From assembly GCA_015489255.1 (NCBI GenBank), contig WGAD01000157.1:1-12560 (forward strand): a stretch of DNA of 12,560 nucleotides, in the 5' to 3' direction. The notes below the pieces were generated by a model that worked only from the letters and a program-made list of their open reading frames with translations, was not told the origin of the DNA and made no database searches. The stretch comes from Anaerolineales bacterium. GTDB taxonomy: Bacteria > Chloroflexota > Anaerolineae > Anaerolineales > Villigracilaceae. This document shows, piece after piece, positions 1-6,173 of the stretch. Position 1 is the stretch's first letter. Every line of letters begins with the position of its first letter. Made by a program: the position numbers and the translations under genes.

Positions 1-841
1 CTGCAGCGGCCTGCGTGGGGACGAGGGTCGGCGTGGGGGAGGCCGACTGGCCCAATTGGGCGCCGATCATCGCCCCCAGCCCGCTGACGCTGCCCAGCAA
101 GAGCGCCAACGCCAGAACAATACTGCCGCCAAAGGTAAAGCCCAAAAAAGTCAGCGGGCGCAGGCGGTGGATGAAGAGGGTCAGCACGCCGAAGAAGGTC
201 ATCCAACCGAGGTGCACCAGAGCAACCAGCACGCCCTCGGGGAAGAGATCGGCCTGACCGCTGCCCAGGCCGATGCCGGCGGCAGCCAGGGGCAGATACA
301 GGCCATAGGTGAGCGTCAGCGAGGGCAATTGCGGCGGCGTTTCTCGACGGACGAAATGGGCGTTCATCCAGATGGCGCCCAGCGCCAGCAGGGCCAGGTC
401 GGGCCACCAGAGGTGACTGTAATGATAGGCCTGAGCCAGGGGGAGAGGCAGCCAGAGGCGCGCCAGCAACCCGTCCAGCACGCCGGCGATCAGATAGAAC
501 AATCCGCCGATCAGCAAAGCGGTGAGCGCCTGGACGAAGTAGCGCGCTGAACCGGTGGCAATGGAGAGACACACCCCGGACCAGGGCGTCATCAGTGGCG
601 CAAGGAGCAGGCCGAGCAGCAAGATGGCGGGTGAATCCAGCAGATAACTGGCGGCGACCAGCAGGCCGCTGACGAGAGCGGCGAGGAAGAAATGGAAAGA
701 AGGGTATGCCCGGCGGGCCAGCTCCTCGACAAAGGCCGCGCGCTCGTCGCGCGAAAGCCTGGTCAGCGAGCGGCGAGCGCGGCGGCGGCGAGCGCGACTG
801 GGCGGCGGTGGCGGAGCAGGCGGGGGAACGTGTGCGCTCAT
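1..841 (-). CDS. DUF389-type polytopic membrane protein (3' end beyond window)
   Basis: Reading the minus strand from an ATG at 841-839 gives 280 uninterrupted codons that leave the window at position 1, so the C-terminus is missing. The N-terminus is proline-rich and then arginine-rich (residues 1-40), probably cytoplasmic. Several hydrophobic helices follow from about residue 45 to 265. The segment around residues 65-90 (YLLDSPAILLLGLLLAPLMTP, followed by a TGSAR turn) resembles the conserved core of DUF389 membrane proteins (S-P-A ... A-P-L-M-x-P ... A-x-G). After the last helix comes an S/P/T-rich linker (SPTPTLVPT), which suggests an exported domain further on. The ATG shares the sequence ATGA with the stop codon of the upstream HAD gene, and no clear Shine-Dalgarno precedes it, so translation is probably coupled. 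The function of DUF389 proteins is not established. The family call rests on remembered motif similarity only. Confidence 0.75.
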   Translation of the reverse strand, partial: MSAHVPPPAPPPPPSRARRRRARRSLTRLSRDERAAFVEELARRAYPSFHFFLAALVSGLLVAASYLLDSPAILLLGLLLAPLMTPWSGVCLSIATGSARYFVQALTALLIGGLFYLIAGVLDGLLARLWLPLPLAQAYHYSHLWWPDLALLALGAIWMNAHFVRRETPPQLPSLTLTYGLYLPLAAAGIGLGSGQADLFPEGVLVALVHLGWMTFFGVLTLFIHRLRPLTFLGFTFGGSIVLALALLLGSVSGLGAMIGAQLGQSASPTPTLVPTQAAA

Positions 842-1308
842 CGTCTTAGTGTGGCTTTCAAGCGATTGGGGTAAAGGAGGAGGTCGAGGGCGGTCTGCAC
901 GTCTGGGACGAGGATGTCGGCAGCCAACAGGCTGAGTTTGCTCGTCCCTTCCGGGGAGAGCAGGCAGATGCCCAAGGCGGCGACTTCCAGCATGGCGGCG
1001 TCGTTGGCGCCTTGCCCCAGGGAAACGGTGTGTGCCGCGCCCAGCCGACGCACGAAATCCGCTTTTTGGGCGGCTTCGTTGCCGCCCGGGATGATGGTCG
1101 CTTGCATGTGCAGGGCGGCATCGATCTCGTGCTGGCGCCCGTGGGTGTTGGCCGTCAGCATATAGATTTCCAGCCGTTCTTGCAAACGCGCCAGGCGTTC
1201 TGCCACCCCGTCTTGCAGGCGGCCATCTACGGCCAGCGTTCCGTTGACATCGGTGACCAGATAGCGCAAGTCCAGTCTTCCAAAACCCGGGATATCTAAA
1301 GTCAGCAT
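838..1308 (-). CDS. HAD-superfamily protein, soluble P-type-ATPase-like (COG4087 type)
   Basis: This 156-residue cytoplasmic protein is a compact HAD fold without a cap domain. Motif I is DVNGT (nucleophile Asp20), motif II is the LTANT stretch (Thr52), the motif III lysine is probably Lys82, and motif IV is GQGAND (Asn102-Asp103). Asn22 sits where HAD phosphatases have the second, acid/base Asp of DxDGT. This matches the small stand-alone 'soluble P-type ATPase' group, whose substrate is unknown. The opening IPGFGRLDL and the closing LDLLLYPNRLKATLR also fit that group as I remember it, and the length is normal for it. The start is fixed by a TATAAT box only 7 nt upstream and by the absence of a Shine-Dalgarno, implying a leaderless message. 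The gene is translationally coupled to the following DUF389-type gene; a functional link between the two is not evident. Confidence 0.85.
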   Translation of the reverse strand: MLTLDIPGFGRLDLRYLVTDVNGTLAVDGRLQDGVAERLARLQERLEIYMLTANTHGRQHEIDAALHMQATIIPGGNEAAQKADFVRRLGAAHTVSLGQGANDAAMLEVAALGICLLSPEGTSKLSLLAADILVPDVQTALDLLLYPNRLKATLRR

Positions 1309-1321
1309 GGGCTCTATTATA
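1309..1321 (-). promoter_or_regulatory. -10 box for a leaderless HAD gene transcript
   Basis: On the minus strand the sequence TATAAT (1321-1316) is followed by seven bases and then the ATG at 1308. A start site about 7 nt downstream of the -10 box would fall on or next to the A of the ATG. No purine-rich ribosome site fits in between. No TTGACA-like -35 is seen at 16-18 bp spacing. This is inferred from sequence only. Confidence 0.5.
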
Positions 1322-1694
1322 CGTCAGTTTTGGCCTGGCCGCCGTGCAGAGGGGCCAGCGAAAGGCGTTGCAGATAGCCAGCAGCCGCGTTGGCCGCTGC
1401 CATCTCCAGCGTGCCAGGCCCTTGGGCATCCTGGCCTGCAAGAGGTAATTTATCTGCTGGATTAAGGGTTTTTGCGCCAAACTGCATGTGGAACGCCTGG
1501 TTTTGCGGTGATGATGCACCCCTGCTGTGCTGGGGGAGTTCTTTCTTTTCTGCACCGTTTGCTTTCACCTGATCTTCACGCAATCTAGCTGAGCAGCCCC
1601 GAAAGGGCGCGTTGAAACCCAGGTGGCAATGCCTGCTGAGCCAGCGTTTTTGCGGCGTAATGGCCGTCACAGCCTCCAACAGCTTTGATGAACC
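1322..1694. other. Gene-poor interval between the HAD unit and the two-component system
   Basis: About 370 bp hold no open frame with a ribosome site or recognisable protein. A 120-codon minus-strand frame crosses it (1317-1679), but its composition looks non-coding. Small imperfect hairpins can be drawn, for example GCCAGG (1409-1414) with CCTGGC further on, and GCCC-CGAAA-GGGC at 1596-1608. None is followed by a T-tract in the minus direction, so I could not place a clear terminator for the response regulator. The region may be a decayed gene or a plain spacer. Confidence 0.5.
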
Positions 1695-2348
1695 TCAATC
1701 GGTGTCGTCGGACAGGCCGATCTTTTGGGCGAGCAGGGCGGCTTCCACGCGGTTGCGCAGGTTGAGCTTTTTCAGGATGCTAGTGATGTAATGCTTGACG
1801 GTTTTTTCGCTCAGGTGCAGTCGGCTGGCAATTTCGCGGTTATTGCAACCTGTGGCCAGGCATTTGAGCACGTCTTTTTCGCGCGGGGTGAGGGTTGCCA
1901 ACGGCGCCGGCTGGCTTTTGGGTTCGCGGTAGCCGCGCTGAAGCAAACGGGCGGCCAGGGTGGGGGCGATGTAACTTTCTCCACAGGCCACGTCTTTGAT
2001 GATGCGGATCAGCTCGCCGCCCAAGACGCCTTTGATCACATAGCCTGCCACGCCGTAGTGCAGGCAGTCGATCAAGTCATCTTCTATGTCGGAGGCGGTC
2101 AGGATGATGACCTGCGTTGGTACCTTTTGCGCTTGCAGTTTTTCCAGCGCCGTCAGCCCGCCGCCAGGGATGCCGAGATCGAGCAACAGGATGTCGGGTT
2201 GGTGCTGAAGGGTCAGCGCCAGGGCTTCGTCGGCAGTTTCCCCCTGAGCGACGATGTGCAGCTGCGGATCGCGGTGCAGGGTGGCGACGACGCCCTCGCG
2301 GTACAAGGGGTGATCGTCGATGATCACCAGGCGGATCGGATCATTCAT
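1695..2348 (-). CDS. NarL/FixJ-family response regulator
   Basis: This 217-residue protein has an N-terminal receiver domain (about 5-120) and a C-terminal LuxR-type helix-turn-helix (about 150-212). In the receiver, Asp11-Asp12 form the acidic pair, Asp57 in LLLDLG is the expected phosphorylation site, Thr84 is the switch residue and Lys106 is the conserved lysine. The DNA-binding domain shows the classic LTPRE opening, then NREIA and the recognition-helix region SEKTVKHYITSILKKL. The frame stays open 36 codons further upstream, but GGAGGA four bases before the ATG at 2348 supports this start. The start overlaps the end of the sensor kinase gene by 8 bp, so the pair is co-transcribed and probably translationally coupled. 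Its targets are unknown. The divergent cytochrome operon is the natural candidate by position, which is an inference. Confidence 0.93.
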   Translation of the reverse strand: MNDPIRLVIIDDHPLYREGVVATLHRDPQLHIVAQGETADEALALTLQHQPDILLLDLGIPGGGLTALEKLQAQKVPTQVIILTASDIEDDLIDCLHYGVAGYVIKGVLGGELIRIIKDVACGESYIAPTLAARLLQRGYREPKSQPAPLATLTPREKDVLKCLATGCNNREIASRLHLSEKTVKHYITSILKKLNLRNRVEAALLAQKIGLSDDTD

Positions 2349-3738
2349 GGTCTCCTCCATGTTCGGACAAGATCGGCAGATGCACCAGGATGGTGGTTCC
2401 CTCGCCGGGAGCGGTGATAAGGCGGAAGTGCCCGCCCAGGCTTTCGGCGCGCTCACGCATACTGAGCAGCCCCAGGTGAACTTCGTCGGTGTTGGTCTGG
2501 GCAGCGGGATCGAACCCGGTCCCCCTGTCGCTGATTTTCAGGTGGATATGGCTCTCTTCTTCCCAGAGCGAAACGGAGATAGCATCCGTTTGCGCGTGCT
2601 GCCAGGCGTTGTTCAGCGCCTCTTCGGTGATGCGATAGATGGCGATTTTCAATTCGGTGGACAGATTGGCTTCTACGGGCAAATCCCCCACGTCGAGCCG
2701 GATGGACAACCTGCTGCGTTGTTCGAACCGCGTCACCGCGCGTTCTATGACTTCGAAAAGAGAGATGGCGTCCATGTCGGGCAGGCGCAAACCGGCGGCC
2801 AACGCGCGCATTTCTTGCATGGATTCCTGAATGCAGGTTTGCACATGCTGCAAGGCTTCTTCAGAGGGCTGATCGGGCAGGCTGCTCAATTGCAGGGCGG
2901 CGGCGCCCAGCATTTGCAGCGGCCCATCGTGCAGTTCTGCGCTGATGCGACGCAAAAAGCGCTCGTTGAGTTCAATGGTACGGCGAGCGGCGCGCTGCAC
3001 GCGCGCGTGCAAGGCGCGGTTTTGGCGCAAGAACGCTTCCAGCTTTTGCACCTGGCGTTCCAGCTGCTCGGATTGCCGTAGGATGATCATATCGGCGCGT
3101 TTGACCAGGGAAAAGAGGGTGATGTACATGATCAGCGTTGCAGCTACCACAATGCGCCAGCTCTGGATGCGCGCCTGACGAATCTCATCGTCTAGTGCGT
3201 CGGCGGGCAGGTAATATTCGGCCACGGCGATGATATCGCGCGTCCCGGGAGCATACACAGGAGTGTAAATTTTAATCAGACGATCCCAAAACTGGCGCTC
3301 GAAGTAGTGTTCCTCCTGGTCGAGCTCCGTAGTATATGCGGTGATGTCTCCGGCGAAAGCCCGTTGCAAGTGCTCGTTGAGCGGGTACGAGCGCCCCACC
3401 AGGACGGGGATGTTGCTGTACAGGATATGCCCTTCCCGATCCCAAACTTTGAGCAGCAAGATCGGGTGTCCAAAATCTGCGGCGCTCAATTCCTGAGAAA
3501 AGCGCAGCGACATGGCCGGAGAGATGTAGCCGTTTTCCAGGTAACTGTAAATGTAGGGAGAAACGAAGCTCTCGACGTAGGCAGAGGTCACCTTGGTGGC
3601 CTGGCGAAAAACGGCGTTTTGGATTTGTTCACTCACCGACCACCCGATAACCAACATGCCGCTAATCAGAATGACCAGACTGGCGAGGGCAAATTGGCGG
3701 GAAAGCTGCAAGTGGGGGGCGGGAGAGCGCAAGGGCAT
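2341..3738 (-). CDS. NarX/DegS-type membrane sensor histidine kinase (HisKA_3)
   Basis: This is a 465-residue sensor kinase. Transmembrane helix 1 is at about 13-35 and helix 2 at about 194-213, enclosing a 160-residue extracytoplasmic sensor region with no cysteine or recognised ligand motif. A coiled linker (about 220-260) leads to the HisKA_3 dimerisation helix with ELHDGPLQ, in which His270 is the phosphoacceptor. The ATPase domain has the N-box EEALNNAWQHA (372-382), the G1 box DRGTGFD (404-410) and the G2 region HLGLLSMRERAESLGG (421-436). It is complete for the family. The stop codon lies within the start region of the response regulator, and the two form an operon. The gene is divergent from the cytochrome operon across a 182-bp shared region, which suggests redox or electron-acceptor sensing; that assignment is contextual only. 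The ATG at 3738 has a TACAAT box 6 nt upstream and no Shine-Dalgarno. Confidence 0.93.
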   Translation of the reverse strand: MPLRSPAPHLQLSRQFALASLVILISGMLVIGWSVSEQIQNAVFRQATKVTSAYVESFVSPYIYSYLENGYISPAMSLRFSQELSAADFGHPILLLKVWDREGHILYSNIPVLVGRSYPLNEHLQRAFAGDITAYTTELDQEEHYFERQFWDRLIKIYTPVYAPGTRDIIAVAEYYLPADALDDEIRQARIQSWRIVVAATLIMYITLFSLVKRADMIILRQSEQLERQVQKLEAFLRQNRALHARVQRAARRTIELNERFLRRISAELHDGPLQMLGAAALQLSSLPDQPSEEALQHVQTCIQESMQEMRALAAGLRLPDMDAISLFEVIERAVTRFEQRSRLSIRLDVGDLPVEANLSTELKIAIYRITEEALNNAWQHAQTDAISVSLWEEESHIHLKISDRGTGFDPAAQTNTDEVHLGLLSMRERAESLGGHFRLITAPGEGTTILVHLPILSEHGGDHE

Positions 3739-3775
3739 GAAAATATTGTACTACGACCTGCCTGCCGCAGCAGGC
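3739..3775 (-). promoter_or_regulatory. Kinase promoter: -10 box at the start codon, with an inverted repeat upstream
   Basis: In the minus direction TACAAT (3750-3745) is followed by six bases and then the kinase ATG, so the transcript would start at or very near the initiation codon. A perfect inverted repeat, GCCTGC-4 nt-GCAGGC (3760-3775), lies 10-25 bp upstream of the -10 box, covering the place where a -35 element would be. No good -35 hexamer is visible there. The repeat may be an operator, possibly autoregulatory. This is inference from sequence. Confidence 0.45.
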
Positions 3776-3789
3776 GACGGCCTGTGTCC

Positions 3790-3807
3790 CTCGGACTTAA
3801 GTCCGAG
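3790..3807. promoter_or_regulatory. 18-bp perfect palindrome in the divergent intergenic region
   Basis: CTCGGACTTAAGTCCGAG is a perfect 18-bp palindrome located between the kinase gene and the decahaem gene. Its core GACTTAAGTC recurs at 6045-6054 upstream of the NapC-like gene. A dimeric regulator site is possible, and the divergent NarL-type regulator is the obvious candidate. However, the palindrome is also the left end of a longer duplicated element, so it may be part of a dispersed repeat instead. Confidence 0.45.
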
Positions 3808-3878
3808 AGGTTTGCGACCAAAGTCCGTTGTAAATCGGATGTTCCTGTGGGAAAATAAACGAAATAGTGAAAAAAATC
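3793..3878 (+). repeat. Duplicated leader element, copy 1 (upstream of decahaem gene)
   Basis: This stretch of about 86 bp matches 6044-6130 in order: GACTTAAGTC, then TTGCGACCAAA, then CCGTTG, then a diverged middle, then AATAGTGAAAAAAATC (16 identical bases). Spacing is conserved with a one-base indel. The two copies are about 2.25 kb apart and both precede multihaem genes. It could be a duplicated promoter/leader or a dispersed intergenic repeat of the genome. A GTG within its right end (3867) opens an in-frame extension of the decahaem gene, but that is probably not the real start. Confidence 0.7.
3828..3856 (+). promoter_or_regulatory. Tentative promoter of the decahaem-cytochrome b unit
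   Basis: TTGTAA (3828-3833) is followed after 17 bp by GAAAAT (3851-3856), giving a transcript with a leader of roughly 55 nt before the ATG at 3921. Each hexamer matches the sigma-70 consensus at about four of six positions, so alone it would be weak. The same arrangement (TTGCAG, 17 bp, GACAAT) is kept at the aligned position of copy 2 of the repeat, which raises its interest. Confidence 0.3.
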
Positions 3879-3920
3879 TCAATAAGATATGAAATCTCTG
3901 TTTATGATGGGAGGGCAGGT

Positions 3921-5204
3921 ATGAGATGGTTGGCATGGGCGTCTGTGAGGGGGCGGCTGGCATTGGCGGCGCTGGCCCTGGCCAGTCTGGTCGTGGTGGT
4001 GCCGGCCCTGGCTGTTGGTGGCCGCGAAGGCAATCCTCCACCGACACCAACCGGGCAAGAACACAGCAACGCCAGCTGCCTGATGTGCCACGCAGACCCG
4101 GATTTCTCCGGCGTTTTTGAAAACGGAGAAACCTTATCTCTGTATGTGGACCCGGCCATGTATTATCGCTCCATCCATTCCGATGCCGGCCTGGAATGCC
4201 TGGCCTGCCATACCGATCAACGAGATTATCCACATCGTGATACCCGCCAGGTGACCTGTACCACCTGTCACCGCTCGCTGGAGGGCGACGAAAACACGGT
4301 GTATCAGCCGCTCACATCTTTGGAACTGCCGTATCCGGATCGTCGCAGCTTTACACTCAAAGCCAATGAAGGCTGCCGTACCTGTCATGAGGAGAATTTT
4401 GAAGAATCCGTAGATAGCGCCCATGCCCGCGTCCTGGCGGGCGGCAATCCCGATGCGCCGGTGTGTGTAGATTGCCACGGCAGTCACGACATCACCCCGC
4501 CGGATCAACCGCGTGCGCGCATTTCGGAAACCTGTGCCAGCTGTCACCTTTCGGTTTATACCACATACAAAACCAGCGTGCACGGGGAAGCCCTGAGCGA
4601 ACAATCCAACCCCGATGTGCCCACTTGCGTGGATTGCCACGGGGTGCATAATATTTCCGGGCCGCGCGACCCGAACTTCCGCAACAATTCCATCCTGATT
4701 TGTGGCAATTGCCACGCGGACGAGGAACGCATGGCGAAATACGGCATTTCTACCGCTGTATTTGAAACCTACCTGGATGATTTCCATGGCCGGACGGTCA
4801 ATTTCTTCCGCCGCGAGCGGGAAAACTACCCCAGCAACAAGGCGACTTGTTTCGATTGCCACGGTATCCACAATATCCGCAGATCGGAAGACCCCTTGTC
4901 TACGGTGTATCCCGACAATTTGCAATCCACCTGCCAGCAATGCCACCCGGATGCCGGCATCACCTTCCCGCAAGCCTGGCTGAGCCATTACATCCCCTCC
5001 TGGGAAAGCACCCCCGGTTTGTATGCTGTCAATCTGGCCTATCAGGTGATGGTGCCTGGCGTGGTCGGCTTTTTCCTGGTGTATATCGCCCTGGATGCGC
5101 GAAAACGCTTTGATATTCGTCTGCGTAAACCGAGACGTTCGGCAGCTGCCGAAGAAGGGCTGATTACTCTGGACGAAGGAGAAGACGAAGATGAGTCAGA
5201 ATAA
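3921..5204 (+). CDS. Membrane-anchored decahaem c-type cytochrome
   Basis: The 427-residue product starts with a signal/anchor helix (about 8-32), followed by a P/T-rich linker and ten CXXCH haem sites at 53, 93, 113, 152, 182, 205, 236, 261, 310 and 338. A C-terminal transmembrane helix (about 370-391) ends in a basic patch and a strongly acidic tail. Residues 152-319 contain three similar di-haem modules, each ending C-x-D-C-H-G-x-H. The haem domain should lie outside the cytoplasmic membrane, facing the periplasm or cell-wall space. The next gene, a four-helix cytochrome b, overlaps it by 14 bp, so the two probably form one complex that passes electrons from quinol to c haems or back. The frame extends to a GTG at 3867, but GGGAGGG (3909-3915) five bases before the ATG at 3921, and the signal peptide that then begins the protein, decide the start. 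The terminal acceptor cannot be deduced. Confidence 0.9.
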   Translation: MRWLAWASVRGRLALAALALASLVVVVPALAVGGREGNPPPTPTGQEHSNASCLMCHADPDFSGVFENGETLSLYVDPAMYYRSIHSDAGLECLACHTDQRDYPHRDTRQVTCTTCHRSLEGDENTVYQPLTSLELPYPDRRSFTLKANEGCRTCHEENFEESVDSAHARVLAGGNPDAPVCVDCHGSHDITPPDQPRARISETCASCHLSVYTTYKTSVHGEALSEQSNPDVPTCVDCHGVHNISGPRDPNFRNNSILICGNCHADEERMAKYGISTAVFETYLDDFHGRTVNFFRRERENYPSNKATCFDCHGIHNIRRSEDPLSTVYPDNLQSTCQQCHPDAGITFPQAWLSHYIPSWESTPGLYAVNLAYQVMVPGVVGFFLVYIALDARKRFDIRLRKPRRSAAAEEGLITLDEGEDEDESE

Positions 5205-6051
5205 ACCGGCGAAAGCAGCGGCGCTGCCGCGCCGCATCACCCCGCGCGAAGCCCGCGAGGCGGCCTCCCGTTTGCGTACCGATCACACGGGGGAACGGTA
5301 CGTTATTCGCTTCAACCTGCGGCAGCGCATTGAACACCTGACGCTGTTGATCTCGTTTACCCTGCTGGCCGTCACCGGCCTGCCGCAGCGTTACGCTGAC
5401 TCCTCCCTGGGAGAGTTCCTCCTATGGGTTATGGGCGGCATCGAAACCGCGCGGCAGATTCATCATTTGTTTGCCGTGCTGTTTGGGCTGGTGTCGATCT
5501 TTCATCTGGGCGTGTTCATTTACGAGGGGTTCGTTTACCGCCGCTGGGGCGCCATGTGGCCCAGCTGGCAAGACGCCCGCGACCTGTTCCAGATGATGGC
5601 CTACAACCTGGGGCGCGTAGAGCAGCCCCCCAGGATGGGACGTTATACCTTCGATGAGAAGATGGAATATTGGGCGCTGGTGTGGGGGGCGCTGGTGATG
5701 GGCATCACGGGCGTTATGCAATGGTTTCCCACCCAGGTGACGCGCTGGCTGCCGGGCAGTGCCATTCCCATTGCCCGCGCGTTTCACAGCTGGGAAGCGG
5801 TTCTGGCCGTCCTGGCGATTTTGACCTGGCATTTTTATCATGTGATGGTGAAACATCGCAACTGGAGCATGTTTACAGGCAAGATGAGCCTGGAGCAGAT
5901 GGAAGAAGAACACCCTCTGGAGCTTTTGTATCTGGAGCGGGCGGCTGCCGCCTATGAACGTTACCGGGCTGCCCGAGAAGCGGCTTCTCCACCGCAGGAG
6001 AAGAAACTTGTTGCTGTGGCGCCGGAGGAAAAAGCCCAAAATGCGACTTAA
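5191..6051 (+). CDS. Four-helix cytochrome b (b561/FdnI/CbcL-like) membrane subunit
   Basis: This 286-residue protein has a hydrophilic N-terminus, four predicted membrane helices (about 48-65, 88-112, 160-180, 203-221) and a charged C-terminal tail. Histidines suited to ligating two b haems lie in or next to the helices: His49 in RIEHLTLL, His91/92 in RQIHHLF, His199 in FHSWE, and His214/217 in WHFYHVMVKH. This pattern matches the cytochrome b subunits of formate dehydrogenase, Ni-Fe hydrogenase and Cbc-type menaquinol complexes. No periplasmic catalytic subunit is encoded beside it, so the decahaem protein, which it overlaps, is the likely partner. GAAGGAG lies about 9 bases before the ATG. 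The stop codon TAA is embedded in the GACTTAAGTC palindrome that begins the second duplicated leader element. It is likely a menaquinol oxidoreductase subunit; direction of electron flow is unknown. Confidence 0.88.
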   Translation: MSQNKPAKAAALPRRITPREAREAASRLRTDHTGERYVIRFNLRQRIEHLTLLISFTLLAVTGLPQRYADSSLGEFLLWVMGGIETARQIHHLFAVLFGLVSIFHLGVFIYEGFVYRRWGAMWPSWQDARDLFQMMAYNLGRVEQPPRMGRYTFDEKMEYWALVWGALVMGITGVMQWFPTQVTRWLPGSAIPIARAFHSWEAVLAVLAILTWHFYHVMVKHRNWSMFTGKMSLEQMEEEHPLELLYLERAAAAYERYRAAREAASPPQEKKLVAVAPEEKAQNAT

Positions 6052-6130
6052 GTCTTAATGGCTTGCGACCAAATCCCGTTGCAGAGAGGCGCACCTTAAG
6101 GGACAATGAGAATGAATAGTGAAAAAAATC
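6044..6130 (+). repeat. Duplicated leader element, copy 2 (upstream of NapC-like gene)
   Basis: This matches 3793-3878: the palindrome core GACTTAAGTC (6045-6054), TTGCGACCAAA (6063-6073), CCGTTG (6076-6081) and AATAGTGAAAAAAATC (6115-6130) occur in the same order and spacing. The outer arms of the palindrome present in copy 1 are not kept here. The left end supplies the last codons and stop of the cytochrome b gene. A promoter-like pair, TTGCAG (6079-6084) and GACAAT (6102-6107) with 17-bp spacing, lies at the place equivalent to that in copy 1, so this may give the downstream genes their own transcription start. Confidence 0.7.
6079..6107 (+). promoter_or_regulatory. Tentative promoter of the NapC-like/TPR/NHL unit
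   Basis: TTGCAG, a 17-bp spacer and GACAAT precede the NapC-like ATG by about 66 bp. The match to the sigma-70 consensus is modest. Support comes from conservation of position and spacing with the pair in the other copy of the repeat. Confidence 0.3.
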
Positions 6131-6173
6131 CCATGCAGATTGTCTAATTGCCTTGCAAAGGAGCGCCTGACTC

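Noticed and set aside
1317..1679. A 120-codon minus-strand reading frame
   Set aside because: No ribosome site, no recognisable domain and an unstructured mixed composition. It also ends within the promoter region of the HAD gene. Treated as non-coding.
1725..2417. A 230-codon plus-strand frame opposite the response regulator
   Set aside because: Antisense shadow of a gene with full receiver and helix-turn-helix motifs.
3867..3920. GTG start adding 18 residues to the decahaem protein
   Set aside because: The GTG lies inside the duplicated repeat, has no Shine-Dalgarno and would put a polar stretch ahead of the signal peptide. The ATG at 3921 has GGGAGGG in place.
4134..4988. A 284-codon minus-strand frame opposite the decahaem gene
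   Set aside because: Antisense shadow of a strongly coding plus-strand gene with ten haem motifs; no ribosome site or domain.
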